A stretch of 54,918 bases of DNA from CAIUPE01 sp046092445. GTDB lineage: Bacteria; Pseudomonadota; Alphaproteobacteria; Rhizobiales; Beijerinckiaceae. The translations under genes were made by a program, and so were the position numbers. This document shows, piece by piece, positions 24,654 through 33,217 of this stretch. The notes below the pieces were generated by a model. That model ran no database searches and was not told the DNA's origin. It saw nothing but the letters and a program-made list of their open reading frames with translations. Location: assembly GCA_046092445.1 (NCBI GenBank), contig JBJTDR010000030.1:1-54918 (forward strand), written 5' to 3'. The stretch's first letter is position 1, and every line of letters begins with the position of its first letter.

Positions 24654-25619
24654 GTGGCGGTGTATACGGAAGTTTCGGACGAAGAACTCGCCGCCTTTAT
24701 CAGTCTCTATGACATTGGCGGCGTCTTGTCGGTGAAGGGGATTGCGGAGGGCGTCGAGAACTCGAACTTCCTGCTCCGCACCGAAGGCGGCGCCTTCATT
24801 CTCACCCTTTACGAAAAACGCGTTAAAGCCGAAGATCTTCCCTTCTTCATCGCGCTGATGGAGCACCTCGCGCAACACGGTCTGAATTGCCCCCAGCCGG
24901 TGCGTAACCGGTCTGGCGAGGCGCTGGGGCAGCTTGTCGATCGTGCCGCCGCAATTGTCACCTTTCTGGAAGGCATTGGCGTCAACAGGCCTACGGTCCA
25001 GCATTGCGGTCCTGTCGGCGAGGCCCTCGCCCAGCTTCATCTCGCCGGCTCTGATTTCAAGGGATTTCGCGCAAATGCCCTGTCTGTGTCTGGTTGGCGC
25101 CCGCTCTTTGATGCCGCGAAAGACCGCGCCGACACGGTTACGCCGGGCTTGCGTGATGCCACCGCCGCTGCCCTTGCTGATCTTGAACAAGAATGGCCGC
25201 AAGGACTTCCATCGGGCGTGATCCACGCCGATCTCTTCCCCGACAATGTCTTCTTCCTGAAGGGCGAACTCTCCGGCCTGATCGACTTCTATTTCGCCTG
25301 TAATGATTTTTACGCTTATGATCTCGCCATTGGCCTGAATGCCTGGTGCTTCGAAAAAGATGGCTCCTTCAACATGACGAAGGGCAGGGCGATGATTGCG
25401 GGTTACCAATCGCTCCGCGTCTTAACTCCCGCCGAAGTCGCCGCCCTGCCGATACTCTGCCGCGGTGCCGCGCTGCGCTTCATGCTCACCCGCCTCGTCG
25501 ATTGGCTGAATGTCCCGCCCGGTGCGCTTGTCAGGCCGAAGGACCCGCTCGAATATTTCCGCAAGCTCCGTTTCTTCCAGATCGCCGACAAGGCAACGGA
25601 TTTCGGTTACGTCGAATGA
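24654..25619 (+). CDS. thrB: Homoserine kinase
   Basis: The 321-aa kinase phosphorylates homoserine in threonine synthesis. It belongs to the aminoglycoside-phosphotransferase-like fold used by alpha- and gammaproteobacteria, not the GHMP type. Features are KGIAEGVENSNFLLRTEGG near the N-terminus, the Brenner-type catalytic loop VIHADLFPDNVFF and the Mg-binding LIDFYFACND. A GTG start fits the family N-terminus MAVYT. The partner thrC lies 8 kb away. Its stop overlaps the rnhA start. Confidence 0.93.
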   Translation: MAVYTEVSDEELAAFISLYDIGGVLSVKGIAEGVENSNFLLRTEGGAFILTLYEKRVKAEDLPFFIALMEHLAQHGLNCPQPVRNRSGEALGQLVDRAAAIVTFLEGIGVNRPTVQHCGPVGEALAQLHLAGSDFKGFRANALSVSGWRPLFDAAKDRADTVTPGLRDATAAALADLEQEWPQGLPSGVIHADLFPDNVFFLKGELSGLIDFYFACNDFYAYDLAIGLNAWCFEKDGSFNMTKGRAMIAGYQSLRVLTPAEVAALPILCRGAALRFMLTRLVDWLNVPPGALVRPKDPLEYFRKLRFFQIADKATDFGYVE

Positions 25620-26095
25620 GTGTCAATCGCGTAACGATCTATACGGACGGTGCCTGTTCCGGCAATCCCGGCCCCGGCGGCTGGGGTGTGCTGCTGATCT
25701 ATGGCGACACCCGCAAGGAAGTGTGCGGCGGCGAGCAACTCACCACCAATAACCGAATGGAATTGATGGCAGCCATCATGGCGCTGGAGACCCTTAAGCG
25801 GCCCTGCGCTGTCGATCTCTGGACGGACAGCCAATATGTCCGGCAGGGCATCACCTTATGGCTTCATGGCTGGAAGCGGAATGGCTGGCGTACTTCTGAT
25901 AAAAAGCCCGTCAAAAACGCCGATCTCTGGCAGCGCCTCGATGAGGCGCGTCAGCGTCACGATGTCAGTTTTCACTGGGTCAAAGGCCACGCTGGTCACG
26001 ACGAGAACGAGCGCGTCGATGAACTGGCCCGTGAAGGCTTGGCCCCCTTCCGCAATGGCGGCGGTCCAGAAAAACGAAAGGGCGACACGGAATAA
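25616..26095 (+). CDS. rnhA: Ribonuclease HI
   Basis: The 159-aa enzyme cleaves RNA in RNA-DNA hybrids. The four catalytic acids are visible: Asp in YTDGACSGNPGPGG, Glu in NNRMELMA, Asp in WTDSQYV and Asp in ENERVDELA, with the flexible-loop His in VKGHAGH. ATG at 25616 overlaps the thrB stop (ATGA). The stop codon lies inside the loop of a strong hairpin that acts as terminator. Confidence 0.96.
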   Translation: MSVNRVTIYTDGACSGNPGPGGWGVLLIYGDTRKEVCGGEQLTTNNRMELMAAIMALETLKRPCAVDLWTDSQYVRQGITLWLHGWKRNGWRTSDKKPVKNADLWQRLDEARQRHDVSFHWVKGHAGHDENERVDELAREGLAPFRNGGGPEKRKGDTE

Positions 26096-26109
26096 ACCGC
26101 GTCGCCCTT
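26078..26109. terminator. Bidirectional terminator overlapping the rnhA stop
   Basis: Arms AAGGGCGACACGG and CCGCGTCGCCCTT (one mismatch) flank AATAAA. The rnhA stop codon TAA ends at 26095 in the loop. On the minus strand, downstream of the peroxiredoxin gene, the stem is followed by a T-rich stretch, giving a canonical terminator in that direction. On the plus strand the tract is weaker. Confidence 0.7.
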
Positions 26110-26131
26110 CATAAATAATACCCGGTCCCGA

Positions 26132-26617
26132 TCAGAGCTGCTTGAGCAATTCTTCCGCGCCGGAGGCATTGGCCGTCGAAGGGGTCTCTTCGACATTTAT
26201 CAGCTTCACAACGCCATGATCGACCAGCATCGAATAGCGCTTCGAGCGTGTGCCCAAACCAAATCCCGAGCCATCCAGCGCGAGCCCGATTGCCTTGGCA
26301 AAATCGGCATTGCCATCCGAGAGAAACTCGATCTTCCCCTTCGCATCATTATGCTTGGCCCATGCATCCATCACGAACACATCATTGACGCCCGTAACAG
26401 CAATCGCGTCGACGCCCTTGGCAAGGATCTCTGCTGCATGCTTCAGATAGCCCGGCAGATGGTTGTTCTGGCAGGTCGGGGTAAACGCGCCCGGTACGGC
26501 AAACAGGACAACCTTGCGGTCCTTGAAGAGTTCGTCGGTCGTCTTCGGGGCGGGACCGTTCTCGGTCATGATCCGGAATGTTACTTCTGGCAGGCTCTCG
26601 CCGATGGAAATCGTCAT
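26132..26617 (-). CDS. Peroxiredoxin (Prx5/AhpE-like, 1-Cys or atypical 2-Cys)
   Basis: The 161-aa thiol peroxidase reduces hydrogen peroxide and organic hydroperoxides. The peroxidatic cysteine sits in the motif PGAFTPTCQNNHLPGY (about residue 49). Conserved GVNDVFVMDAWAK and ALDGSGFGLGTRSKRYSM identify the Prx5 group. A longer frame exists, but ATG at 26617 has AAGGA correctly spaced and gives the family length. It converges on rnhA and lies downstream of the DsbD-like gene. Confidence 0.93.
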   Translation of the reverse strand: MTISIGESLPEVTFRIMTENGPAPKTTDELFKDRKVVLFAVPGAFTPTCQNNHLPGYLKHAAEILAKGVDAIAVTGVNDVFVMDAWAKHNDAKGKIEFLSDGNADFAKAIGLALDGSGFGLGTRSKRYSMLVDHGVVKLINVEETPSTANASGAEELLKQL

Positions 26618-26675
26618 ACGCTTCATCCTTGGGTCAGTGAAATGGGGCATCCGCAACAAGCGGAGACGTGGCTGT

Positions 26676-27611
26676 TTAGCGCGCTCTGCCCTGTTCGTCG
26701 AGACGGATTGACGTCTCGGTTGCTTTTGATCCCGCAACGGCCGTGAGCCTGAGCGTCAGACCTGCCAAACGTCCCCCATCCGGCTTCTGTTCGATGGGAA
26801 CGAGCCAGTCCAGTTCTGTGCCGTACGTCGCCCCGGACAGTACCGGCTGGCCGAAGTACCACCCCTTCGGCCCCTCGACGAAGAGGTCAGGTTCGCCGGA
26901 TCCCGCCAATCGGGCAACCTTCACCCGAAGCGCGGTTTCCTTCGTGTCGGGCTCGATCCCGATAACACCCGGCAGAGAATCATCGCCAAGCCGCGCGGTT
27001 TGCGGCACCGTCCCGAGCGCGGCTTCGACCCGCTCCCGATGCGGCGTCACCACGGTATCGGGCAACAGGGTCAAGTCCCCCTCGCCCAGAGCGGGCACGC
27101 ACAATTCCGCACAGATGCCATAATCGATCTTGAGCTTCAGTCTGGCACGTTGCACCGTATCGCGGAGTGTCACGAGGACGGGCAGGATCACGCTCTCATT
27201 GTAGCCGATCGACGACCCCGATCCGTCCGCAAAGCGCACCGGCACCGGCCACCTGATATCAATCGATTCGACGTTCTCGGAACCCTGCCAATCGAACACT
27301 GGCGGCAGCCCTGAATCACCCGGCTCACGCCAGTAGGTCTTGTATCCCGGATCAAGATGAATCTGAATTCCAACAAGCCGGAGTCCCAGTGGTAATGTGC
27401 CAGCGTCCAACATGTCCACAGTACTTCCAGTTTCGTTGGACTGGGCAAAAGCGTCTACTGTCAGATAGGGAAGAAAAACGACAAATGATAACAATAAGAT
27501 AAAAACATTTTTCCGAATTAATTGTCTCCCGAATAGCTCCAACGTTGGAGGCTCTGGGGGGAATTGTCGAAAAACCAACCTCAATCGGGAAATACATCCG
27601 AAACAGCTCAT
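26676..27611 (-). CDS. DsbD alpha-domain-like periplasmic protein
   Basis: The 311-aa protein has a signal anchor (VFILLLSFVVFLPYLTVDAFA) and then a domain like the N-terminal domain of thiol:disulfide interchange protein DsbD/ScsB. Characteristic parts are IHLDPGYKTYWREPGDSGLPP and a redox-like CAELC pair in YGICAELCVPALGEG. It lacks the membrane electron-transfer and thioredoxin domains of full DsbD. It may receive electrons from a CcdA-type partner elsewhere. AAGGA precedes the ATG. It is divergent from yqgE (52 bp). Confidence 0.75.
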   Translation of the reverse strand: MSCFGCISRLRLVFRQFPPEPPTLELFGRQLIRKNVFILLLSFVVFLPYLTVDAFAQSNETGSTVDMLDAGTLPLGLRLVGIQIHLDPGYKTYWREPGDSGLPPVFDWQGSENVESIDIRWPVPVRFADGSGSSIGYNESVILPVLVTLRDTVQRARLKLKIDYGICAELCVPALGEGDLTLLPDTVVTPHRERVEAALGTVPQTARLGDDSLPGVIGIEPDTKETALRVKVARLAGSGEPDLFVEGPKGWYFGQPVLSGATYGTELDWLVPIEQKPDGGRLAGLTLRLTAVAGSKATETSIRLDEQGRAR

Positions 27612-27663
27612 TTTCAGCGATAATCCTTCTTGAAATTGCCTATTTTAGGCGTATTTTAGTCTA

Positions 27664-28275
27664 ATGAACGTCTCTGATGACCCCGGTAATTTCCAGTCGC
27701 ATTTTCTCACTGGCATGTTCCTTGTGGCCATGCCGGGGATGATGGATCAGCGCTTTGATCGCGCGGTCATCTATCTCTGCGCACACTCGGACGACGGCGC
27801 CATGGGGATCATCATCAACAAGCCTGCAGAGGATATTGTCTTTCCGGAATTACTGCAACAGCTTGACATTATTCCACTAAATTCCAGCATTTCCCTGCCG
27901 GACCAGGCCGGCAATATGAAAGTGCTGCGTGGTGGTCCGGTTGAAACGAGCCGCGGCTTCGTTCTGCACTCACAGCCTTCGCAGATCGTGATGGGTTCGG
28001 TCGCGACTGTTGATGAGATCAGACTCTCCGCTACCATTGATATCCTCAAATCCATCGCCCGCGGCGAAGGTCCGTCCGAAGCCATTTTCGCTCTTGGCTA
28101 TGCTGGCTGGGCCTCGGGACAACTCGAGTCCGAGATACAGGCAAATGGCTGGATGATCTGCCCGATGGATAGAAAAATTCTTTTCGATCAAGAGTTCGAT
28201 AGTAAATACGTTCGGGCGCTCGGCTCACTGGGAATTGATCCGGCGATGCTTTCGCCGCACGCGGGTCGCGCATGA
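27664..28275 (+). CDS. yqgE: YqgE/AlgH family protein (UPF0301)
   Basis: The 203-aa protein has the conserved signatures FLVAMPGMMDQRFDRAVIYLC near the N-terminus, GAMGIIINKP, and GYAGWASGQLESEIQANGW in the C-terminal half. The biochemical function of the family is not established, although AlgH in Pseudomonas was linked to alginate regulation. It is a single gene between the divergent DsbD-like gene and the convergent GGDEF/EAL gene. Confidence 0.93.
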   Translation: MNVSDDPGNFQSHFLTGMFLVAMPGMMDQRFDRAVIYLCAHSDDGAMGIIINKPAEDIVFPELLQQLDIIPLNSSISLPDQAGNMKVLRGGPVETSRGFVLHSQPSQIVMGSVATVDEIRLSATIDILKSIARGEGPSEAIFALGYAGWASGQLESEIQANGWMICPMDRKILFDQEFDSKYVRALGSLGIDPAMLSPHAGRA

Positions 28276-28286
28276 TGAGTGCAGCC

Positions 28287-31193
28287 TTATCGGTCTGCGC
28301 GGCTGATCAGTCGTTCGATATCATTTGCAGTCATCACATCCGAGAATAGGCTGCCAGTACCCATGTCGAAACCGATCTGATCAAACTCGACTGCTTCGGA
28401 CTCGGTGTCGATACCGTCGGTTATGATGCTGATTTCAAGGTCTTGCGCTAAAGCCACTACGGCGCGGACAAGAGCTGGCCTGGCCCCTCCAAGGTTTGGC
28501 TGGGTCATGTTTCTTGTCACCCGGATCGTGCCGATGGGGAACCTGTCGAGCAACCCGAGAGAAGCATAGCCATGACCGAAATCACCTATGATAAGACCAA
28601 CCCCGAGCTCAGACAAACTCGTCAACATTTGAAGATTTTGTTCCGGATTTTCGATAAGATATCCCTCTGAAAACTCGAATCTGAGAGTATCCGGCAAGGG
28701 TTGTGCTTTGTTCACGATCGTTTTGATTTCCTGGATGAAAGTGCTCTCACGCATAAGATTTGTAGGAATTGAAACTGTCATAAAAAAGTTTCGCCACACT
28801 GATGAAGATTTCTGAAAACGGCATAAATCATTTATCACAATATTGAAAATATACAGTCCTATACTTTGTCCTAAGTCGATGGATTCACAATTATTGAAAA
28901 TTTCATGTTGATCAATTAACCCGAAACCTTTCCGATTCCACCGTGTGTTTGCTTCAAATCCGACAATTGCACGATCCCGGAGTCGTATGACGGGTCTGTA
29001 TTCGAGCCTGATCTGATTATCCTCAACCGCTTTTGCGAGATCGGCCTCAAATGCGAGACGCTCGCTTCCCTGAGCGCGCATCGCTGGTCGAAACACGTCG
29101 ATCCGATCGCCACCAAGCCGTTTCGCATGCATCATCGCGATCTCGGCATTCCTGAGCAGAATTTCCGCCCTCGTTCCGTTGTTCGGTTCCGGAAGCGAAA
29201 TGCCTATCGAGGCTGTGACAAAGACACTTCGTTCATCAATCGAGATAGGCGAGGAGAAGCTTCGCCGAACAGCATCAACAAATGCCGTGATGGGCGCGGG
29301 TTCGGTTTCCGACAGCAGTAGTACCACGAAACGGTCTGCGCCGATACGGGCGAGGGAGTCCTGCGGTTGCAGAAAACGCGCAAGGCGCCGAGTGATCGCC
29401 AGAAGTAACCCATCGCCGCCGGAGAGGCCGATCGCGGCATTGGCATCCCGGAAGCGGTCAATATCGATGGCAATCACCGTCGGCCGGATAGGAACCCCCG
29501 CAACACTGATTTTCAGCAGAACATCAAGGCGATCCAGCAAGAGACGCCGGTTGGCTAGCCCTGTAAGGCTGTCATGGATGGCATCATGTAAAATACGCTC
29601 CTCGGTTATTTTGGTCTCTGTAATGTCGGTCAATGTACCGAGTATTCGTGAAACATCGCCCGCGCGATCCGCGATCGGTCTGGCACGCAGGCGGAACCAG
29701 TGATGGTTGCCGTCGGAGGCCTTGAACCGGAGTTCAGTGGCAATTCGTCCCTGCCTATGGTGAATAATGCCATCAATTGCCGTCTGAAATCGATCCTTGT
29801 CAGTCGCAACGAGGCGTCCCATGAAGTGTTCTGGATCTCCTTGCAGCGAGTCTTTGGGATATCCTAACGCTGTTTCCGCATCGCTTCCGATCAAAACCCT
29901 GTTATTCTTCACCGACCAGTCGAAAACGATGTCGCCACTCCCCACCAGCGCAAGCGCACGACGGGCAAGGTCCGGAATCTCCCTGTCTGTCAGGCTGTTG
30001 CTTGAAATAAACTGCTGCAAGACAGTGAAACTGATCAACATGACGATCAGGACAAGGCCGCCGATCAACGCGTTGGCGGCGATGTCGTTCTGCAGATAAC
30101 CGAGAAGCGCAAATCCGGCGGCAGCGACCCAAATGAACAGGATAAACCATGTTGGCAAAAGAAGCATGGCCCGGCCATTCGAATGGGTCGCGAGATAAAT
30201 AATCAGTAAAAGTCCTAACGCGACAGTCACGCCGATCGAGAGGCGTGCAACACCTGAGGCCATTTCGGGATCGATAACGGCCAGAACGATCAACCCGCCC
30301 AGGATTGCTAGCCAGATTGCAGCGATGTACCCGTACCTGACATGCCAGCGATTGAGATTGAGATAGGAAAAAAGAAACACGACAAGAGCAGCAGCAAGCA
30401 TGGCGTCGGCACCGGCTCTATAAACCCTTTCTCCCTCTGCAGTAATGCTGAGGGTCTTTCCAAGAATCCCGAAATCGATCGAGACATAGGCAAGAACAGC
30501 CCAGGCGAATGCCGCAGCAGAAGGAAAGACCAAAGTGCCTTTGACAAGAAACAGGATTGTCAGAAAAATTGCCAATAACGCTGCAATACCCGCAATGGCA
30601 CCGCTGAAAAACGTCAGACCATTTAATTTGTCTTTATAACTTTCGGGATTCCAAAGATACAGTTGTGGAAGCGCCAGACTGGCCAACTCGGCCACGTAGG
30701 TAATGGTTTCTCCGGGTTCAATGAGGATTTCGAAGATATCCGCATCGGAAAAATTCTGCCGTTCCGGAGCCTCGCCTTTGCTTGCCGTGATGTCGGTTAT
30801 CCGCGTAGCACCTAGGTCCGGCTCCAGCAGTCCCGAACCGATCATTCGGAAATGCGGAGCAACAAGCCATCGGCTGATCGCTTGATTCGTGTCATTTCTC
30901 AATGCAAAAACGATCCAGTCAGGATGTCTTCCTTCGACTTTTGCCTTCACAGCGATGCGACGAACAATACCGTCCGATCCTGCGGCGGTTGAAATCTGGA
31001 TATCGTCGCCTTCCGATCGGTGTTTTTCTGCCAATGGCAGCACATTGATCGCCGCAACTTCCGGCTCGACGCGAATTGTTTCGACCGCATTTGCGGAGAC
31101 CGTACTGAAAATGATCAACACGCCCGTGATGGCAAGCTGGGAGAGGAAGGTCTTGACCGTCACTAATCCATGTCCCGCTGGTTGGTTGAGCAA
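28287..31193 (-). CDS. Membrane PAS-GGDEF-EAL protein with degenerate catalytic motifs
   Basis: This protein of about 968 aa has a signal peptide, a periplasmic domain (about 40-175) resembling 7TMR-DISM sensors, seven to eight spans (about 190-395), a PAS domain (about 415-525), a GGDEF domain (540-700) and an EAL domain (725-965). The GGDEF signature reads GADRF (RIGADRFVVL). In the EAL domain EAL reads EAN (VGFEANTRW), DDFGTG reads GDFGHG, the catalytic Lys of the K-I-D motif is replaced by RVT, and the AEG Glu is Asp (TDG). Both c-di-GMP synthesis and hydrolysis are therefore unlikely. A receptor or scaffold role, as in LapD-like proteins, is inferred. Confidence 0.88.
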   Translation of the reverse strand: MLNQPAGHGLVTVKTFLSQLAITGVLIIFSTVSANAVETIRVEPEVAAINVLPLAEKHRSEGDDIQISTAAGSDGIVRRIAVKAKVEGRHPDWIVFALRNDTNQAISRWLVAPHFRMIGSGLLEPDLGATRITDITASKGEAPERQNFSDADIFEILIEPGETITYVAELASLALPQLYLWNPESYKDKLNGLTFFSGAIAGIAALLAIFLTILFLVKGTLVFPSAAAFAWAVLAYVSIDFGILGKTLSITAEGERVYRAGADAMLAAALVVFLFSYLNLNRWHVRYGYIAAIWLAILGGLIVLAVIDPEMASGVARLSIGVTVALGLLLIIYLATHSNGRAMLLLPTWFILFIWVAAAGFALLGYLQNDIAANALIGGLVLIVMLISFTVLQQFISSNSLTDREIPDLARRALALVGSGDIVFDWSVKNNRVLIGSDAETALGYPKDSLQGDPEHFMGRLVATDKDRFQTAIDGIIHHRQGRIATELRFKASDGNHHWFRLRARPIADRAGDVSRILGTLTDITETKITEERILHDAIHDSLTGLANRRLLLDRLDVLLKISVAGVPIRPTVIAIDIDRFRDANAAIGLSGGDGLLLAITRRLARFLQPQDSLARIGADRFVVLLLSETEPAPITAFVDAVRRSFSSPISIDERSVFVTASIGISLPEPNNGTRAEILLRNAEIAMMHAKRLGGDRIDVFRPAMRAQGSERLAFEADLAKAVEDNQIRLEYRPVIRLRDRAIVGFEANTRWNRKGFGLIDQHEIFNNCESIDLGQSIGLYIFNIVINDLCRFQKSSSVWRNFFMTVSIPTNLMRESTFIQEIKTIVNKAQPLPDTLRFEFSEGYLIENPEQNLQMLTSLSELGVGLIIGDFGHGYASLGLLDRFPIGTIRVTRNMTQPNLGGARPALVRAVVALAQDLEISIITDGIDTESEAVEFDQIGFDMGTGSLFSDVMTANDIERLISRADR

Positions 31194-31277
31194 GCCGAGA
31201 TCTAGGCATTCTTGGTAATGGCAAGATACCGGAAGGGCAAGAGAGCAGACCCGGAAAACACGGCTATAAGTTGTATC

Positions 31278-31853
31278 TCATTGGCGGTCGTCAAGGCAGG
31301 CGTAAAGGAAGTGATCCTGCCAGATACCCGCTATGCAGAGATATTGCCGGGCATACCCCTCACGTTCAAAGCCATTGGCTTCAAGAACGCGGATCGACGC
31401 CGTATTGACAGGAAGACAGCCTGCCTCGATTCGTCGAAGTCCAAGCCTTCCAAATGCAAAGTTTTTCACGATCCTGACGGCTTTTGTCATAATTCCTCGG
31501 CCGGCGAAGGGTTGCCCCATCCAGTAACCGAGCGTTGCCGATTGGGATACGCCGCGCCTGACATTTCCGAGTGTCATGCCACCCATGAGAGAGTGTGTCG
31601 TCGGTTCAAAAATAAAGATTGTGTATGCAAGATCAGCGATCATTTCATCATGATAGCGTTTCATGCGTCGTCGATACGCCTGGCGCGTCAGGTCATCAAT
31701 GGGCCAAGTTGGCTCCCATGGTGCCAGAAAACTGCGGCTTTCCTGTCTCAGCTGTGCCCAGTCATTAAAGTCCTCCATCCGAGGCGCACGCAGAAGCAGG
31801 CCATCGGCGTGAATTGAAAGTGTTGTGTCCGCGACCGATGCAAGCCGAAACAT
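31278..31853 (-). CDS. RimJ/RimL-type GNAT acetyltransferase
   Basis: The 191-aa protein matches the RimJ/RimL/YdaF branch of GNAT enzymes: LLLRAPRMEDFNDWAQLR near the N-terminus, LGYWMGQPFAGRGIMTKA as the acetyl-CoA loop, and GLRRIEAGCLPVNTASIRVL with the Asn-Ser/Ala-S motif. Relatives acetylate the N-termini of ribosomal proteins or small amines. It starts 14 bp after the M16 peptidase stop and probably shares a transcript with thrC and the peptidase. The target is unknown. Confidence 0.9.
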   Translation of the reverse strand: MFRLASVADTTLSIHADGLLLRAPRMEDFNDWAQLRQESRSFLAPWEPTWPIDDLTRQAYRRRMKRYHDEMIADLAYTIFIFEPTTHSLMGGMTLGNVRRGVSQSATLGYWMGQPFAGRGIMTKAVRIVKNFAFGRLGLRRIEAGCLPVNTASIRVLEANGFEREGYARQYLCIAGIWQDHFLYACLDDRQ

Positions 31854-31867
31854 GACACCGACCTCCG

Positions 31868-33217
31868 CTAAACGCCGATGACCGACGACGGGCAGTCGAC
31901 ATTTCGAAATCTACCCAATCGCGCCCTGAGCGAGTCATAAGACATGAGAGCCTTGATCGGGCCGATCGCTGCCAGCGAGGGAGTTGTCGAAAGCATTTTC
32001 CGGCCGGCGGCCCGCACATCCTCGACGGTAATTGCATCGATAAGATTTGACAGTTCGGTCCGCGATAGAACGCGGTCATAGGAAAGAACATGGCGTGCAA
32101 GTTGCTCCGCCCGACGACCCGGCGACTCAAGAGATGTCAAAATGGACATTTTCATCTGCGCCCGCGCTCTTGCCACCTCTTCTTCTGATGCCGTTTCAGC
32201 GGCCGCGTGTATTACATCGATCAATCCCGGCATGAATTCGTTGAGTTCCGATTCTCCAGTTCCTCCATAGACAGCGAATAAACCGGTGTCGGAAAAAGGC
32301 GAAAAAAATGAATGAATATCGTAGCATAATCCTCGCTTTTCCCGAATTTCCTGAAACAGTCTCGATGACATCCCGCCACCGAGAAGATTCGAGAACACAT
32401 ACAACGCGTAATGAGTTTCATCAGTATATGGTACACCTTCAAAGCCGAGTACGACATGAGCCTGCTCGAGCTTCTGAATTTTTCGTACGTCACCACCGAT
32501 ATAATTCGCAGGTTCAGTGGCAGTTGCGTGTTCCGCTCCAACAGATTGAAGCAATTTCTCGGTATCAGAGACGATGGCATCGTGCGAGACAGAACCCGCT
32601 CCGGAAACCACGAATGACGGGGCACGGTAATTTCGGGCCAGAAAGTTTTCGAGCGATCGCTTGTTTTGCGCCGTGACGGTTTCCGGGGTCCCGAGAATAC
32701 GTCTCCCGATCGAGGAGCCGCTGAAAGCTGCTTCCATCAGCATATCAAATACGATTTCATCGGGTGTATCCTCATATGACCCGATTTCCTGAAGGATGAC
32801 GCCTTTTTCCCGCTCAAGTTCCTCCGAGTCAAATGTAGGTTCCGTCAGAATATCACCGAGAACGTTTAGTGCGGTTGAGACATTTTCTCCAAGGGTACGT
32901 GCAAAATAGGCCGTATATTCGGAATTTGTCTCGGCATTGATTTCGCCACCTCCCGCCTCGATCGTCTCGACGATCTCTCTGGCTGAGCGCTTTGTCGTGC
33001 CCTTGAAGGCCATATGTTCGAGAAGATGGGCCAGACCATGTTCTTCTGCATGCTCATGCCGGGCGCCTGCGCCCACCCATATTCCGCACGCTGCAGTCGC
33101 CACATGTTCCATCGTTTCGGTTACAACCCGAACACCGCTTCCAAGTGTTGTGAGTTTCACAGCCTCGGTTGAGCGCTTTTCTGGAGTAACCGCTTCAATG
33201 TCACTAGGGTTCGTCAA
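31868..33217 (-). CDS. M16-family zinc metallopeptidase (mitochondrial processing peptidase-like)
   Basis: The 449-aa protein is a pitrilysin-family peptidase with the inverted zinc motif HLLEH (around residue 69) and the third-ligand region ETNSEYTAYFAR. The C-terminal half is the inactive repeat domain (around GGGMSSRLFQEIREKRGLCY). It is the alphaproteobacterial relative of the mitochondrial processing peptidase beta subunit and degrades peptides in the cytoplasm or periplasm; no signal peptide is seen. Its start overlaps the thrC stop by four bases, a linkage conserved in rhizobia. Confidence 0.93.
   Translation of the reverse strand: MTNPSDIEAVTPEKRSTEAVKLTTLGSGVRVVTETMEHVATAACGIWVGAGARHEHAEEHGLAHLLEHMAFKGTTKRSAREIVETIEAGGGEINAETNSEYTAYFARTLGENVSTALNVLGDILTEPTFDSEELEREKGVILQEIGSYEDTPDEIVFDMLMEAAFSGSSIGRRILGTPETVTAQNKRSLENFLARNYRAPSFVVSGAGSVSHDAIVSDTEKLLQSVGAEHATATEPANYIGGDVRKIQKLEQAHVVLGFEGVPYTDETHYALYVFSNLLGGGMSSRLFQEIREKRGLCYDIHSFFSPFSDTGLFAVYGGTGESELNEFMPGLIDVIHAAAETASEEEVARARAQMKMSILTSLESPGRRAEQLARHVLSYDRVLSRTELSNLIDAITVEDVRAAGRKMLSTTPSLAAIGPIKALMSYDSLRARLGRFRNVDCPSSVIGV

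Noticed and set aside
24465..25409. 314-codon minus-strand frame opposite thrB
   Set aside because: It is antisense to a clear homoserine kinase and has no own ribosome-binding site or motifs.
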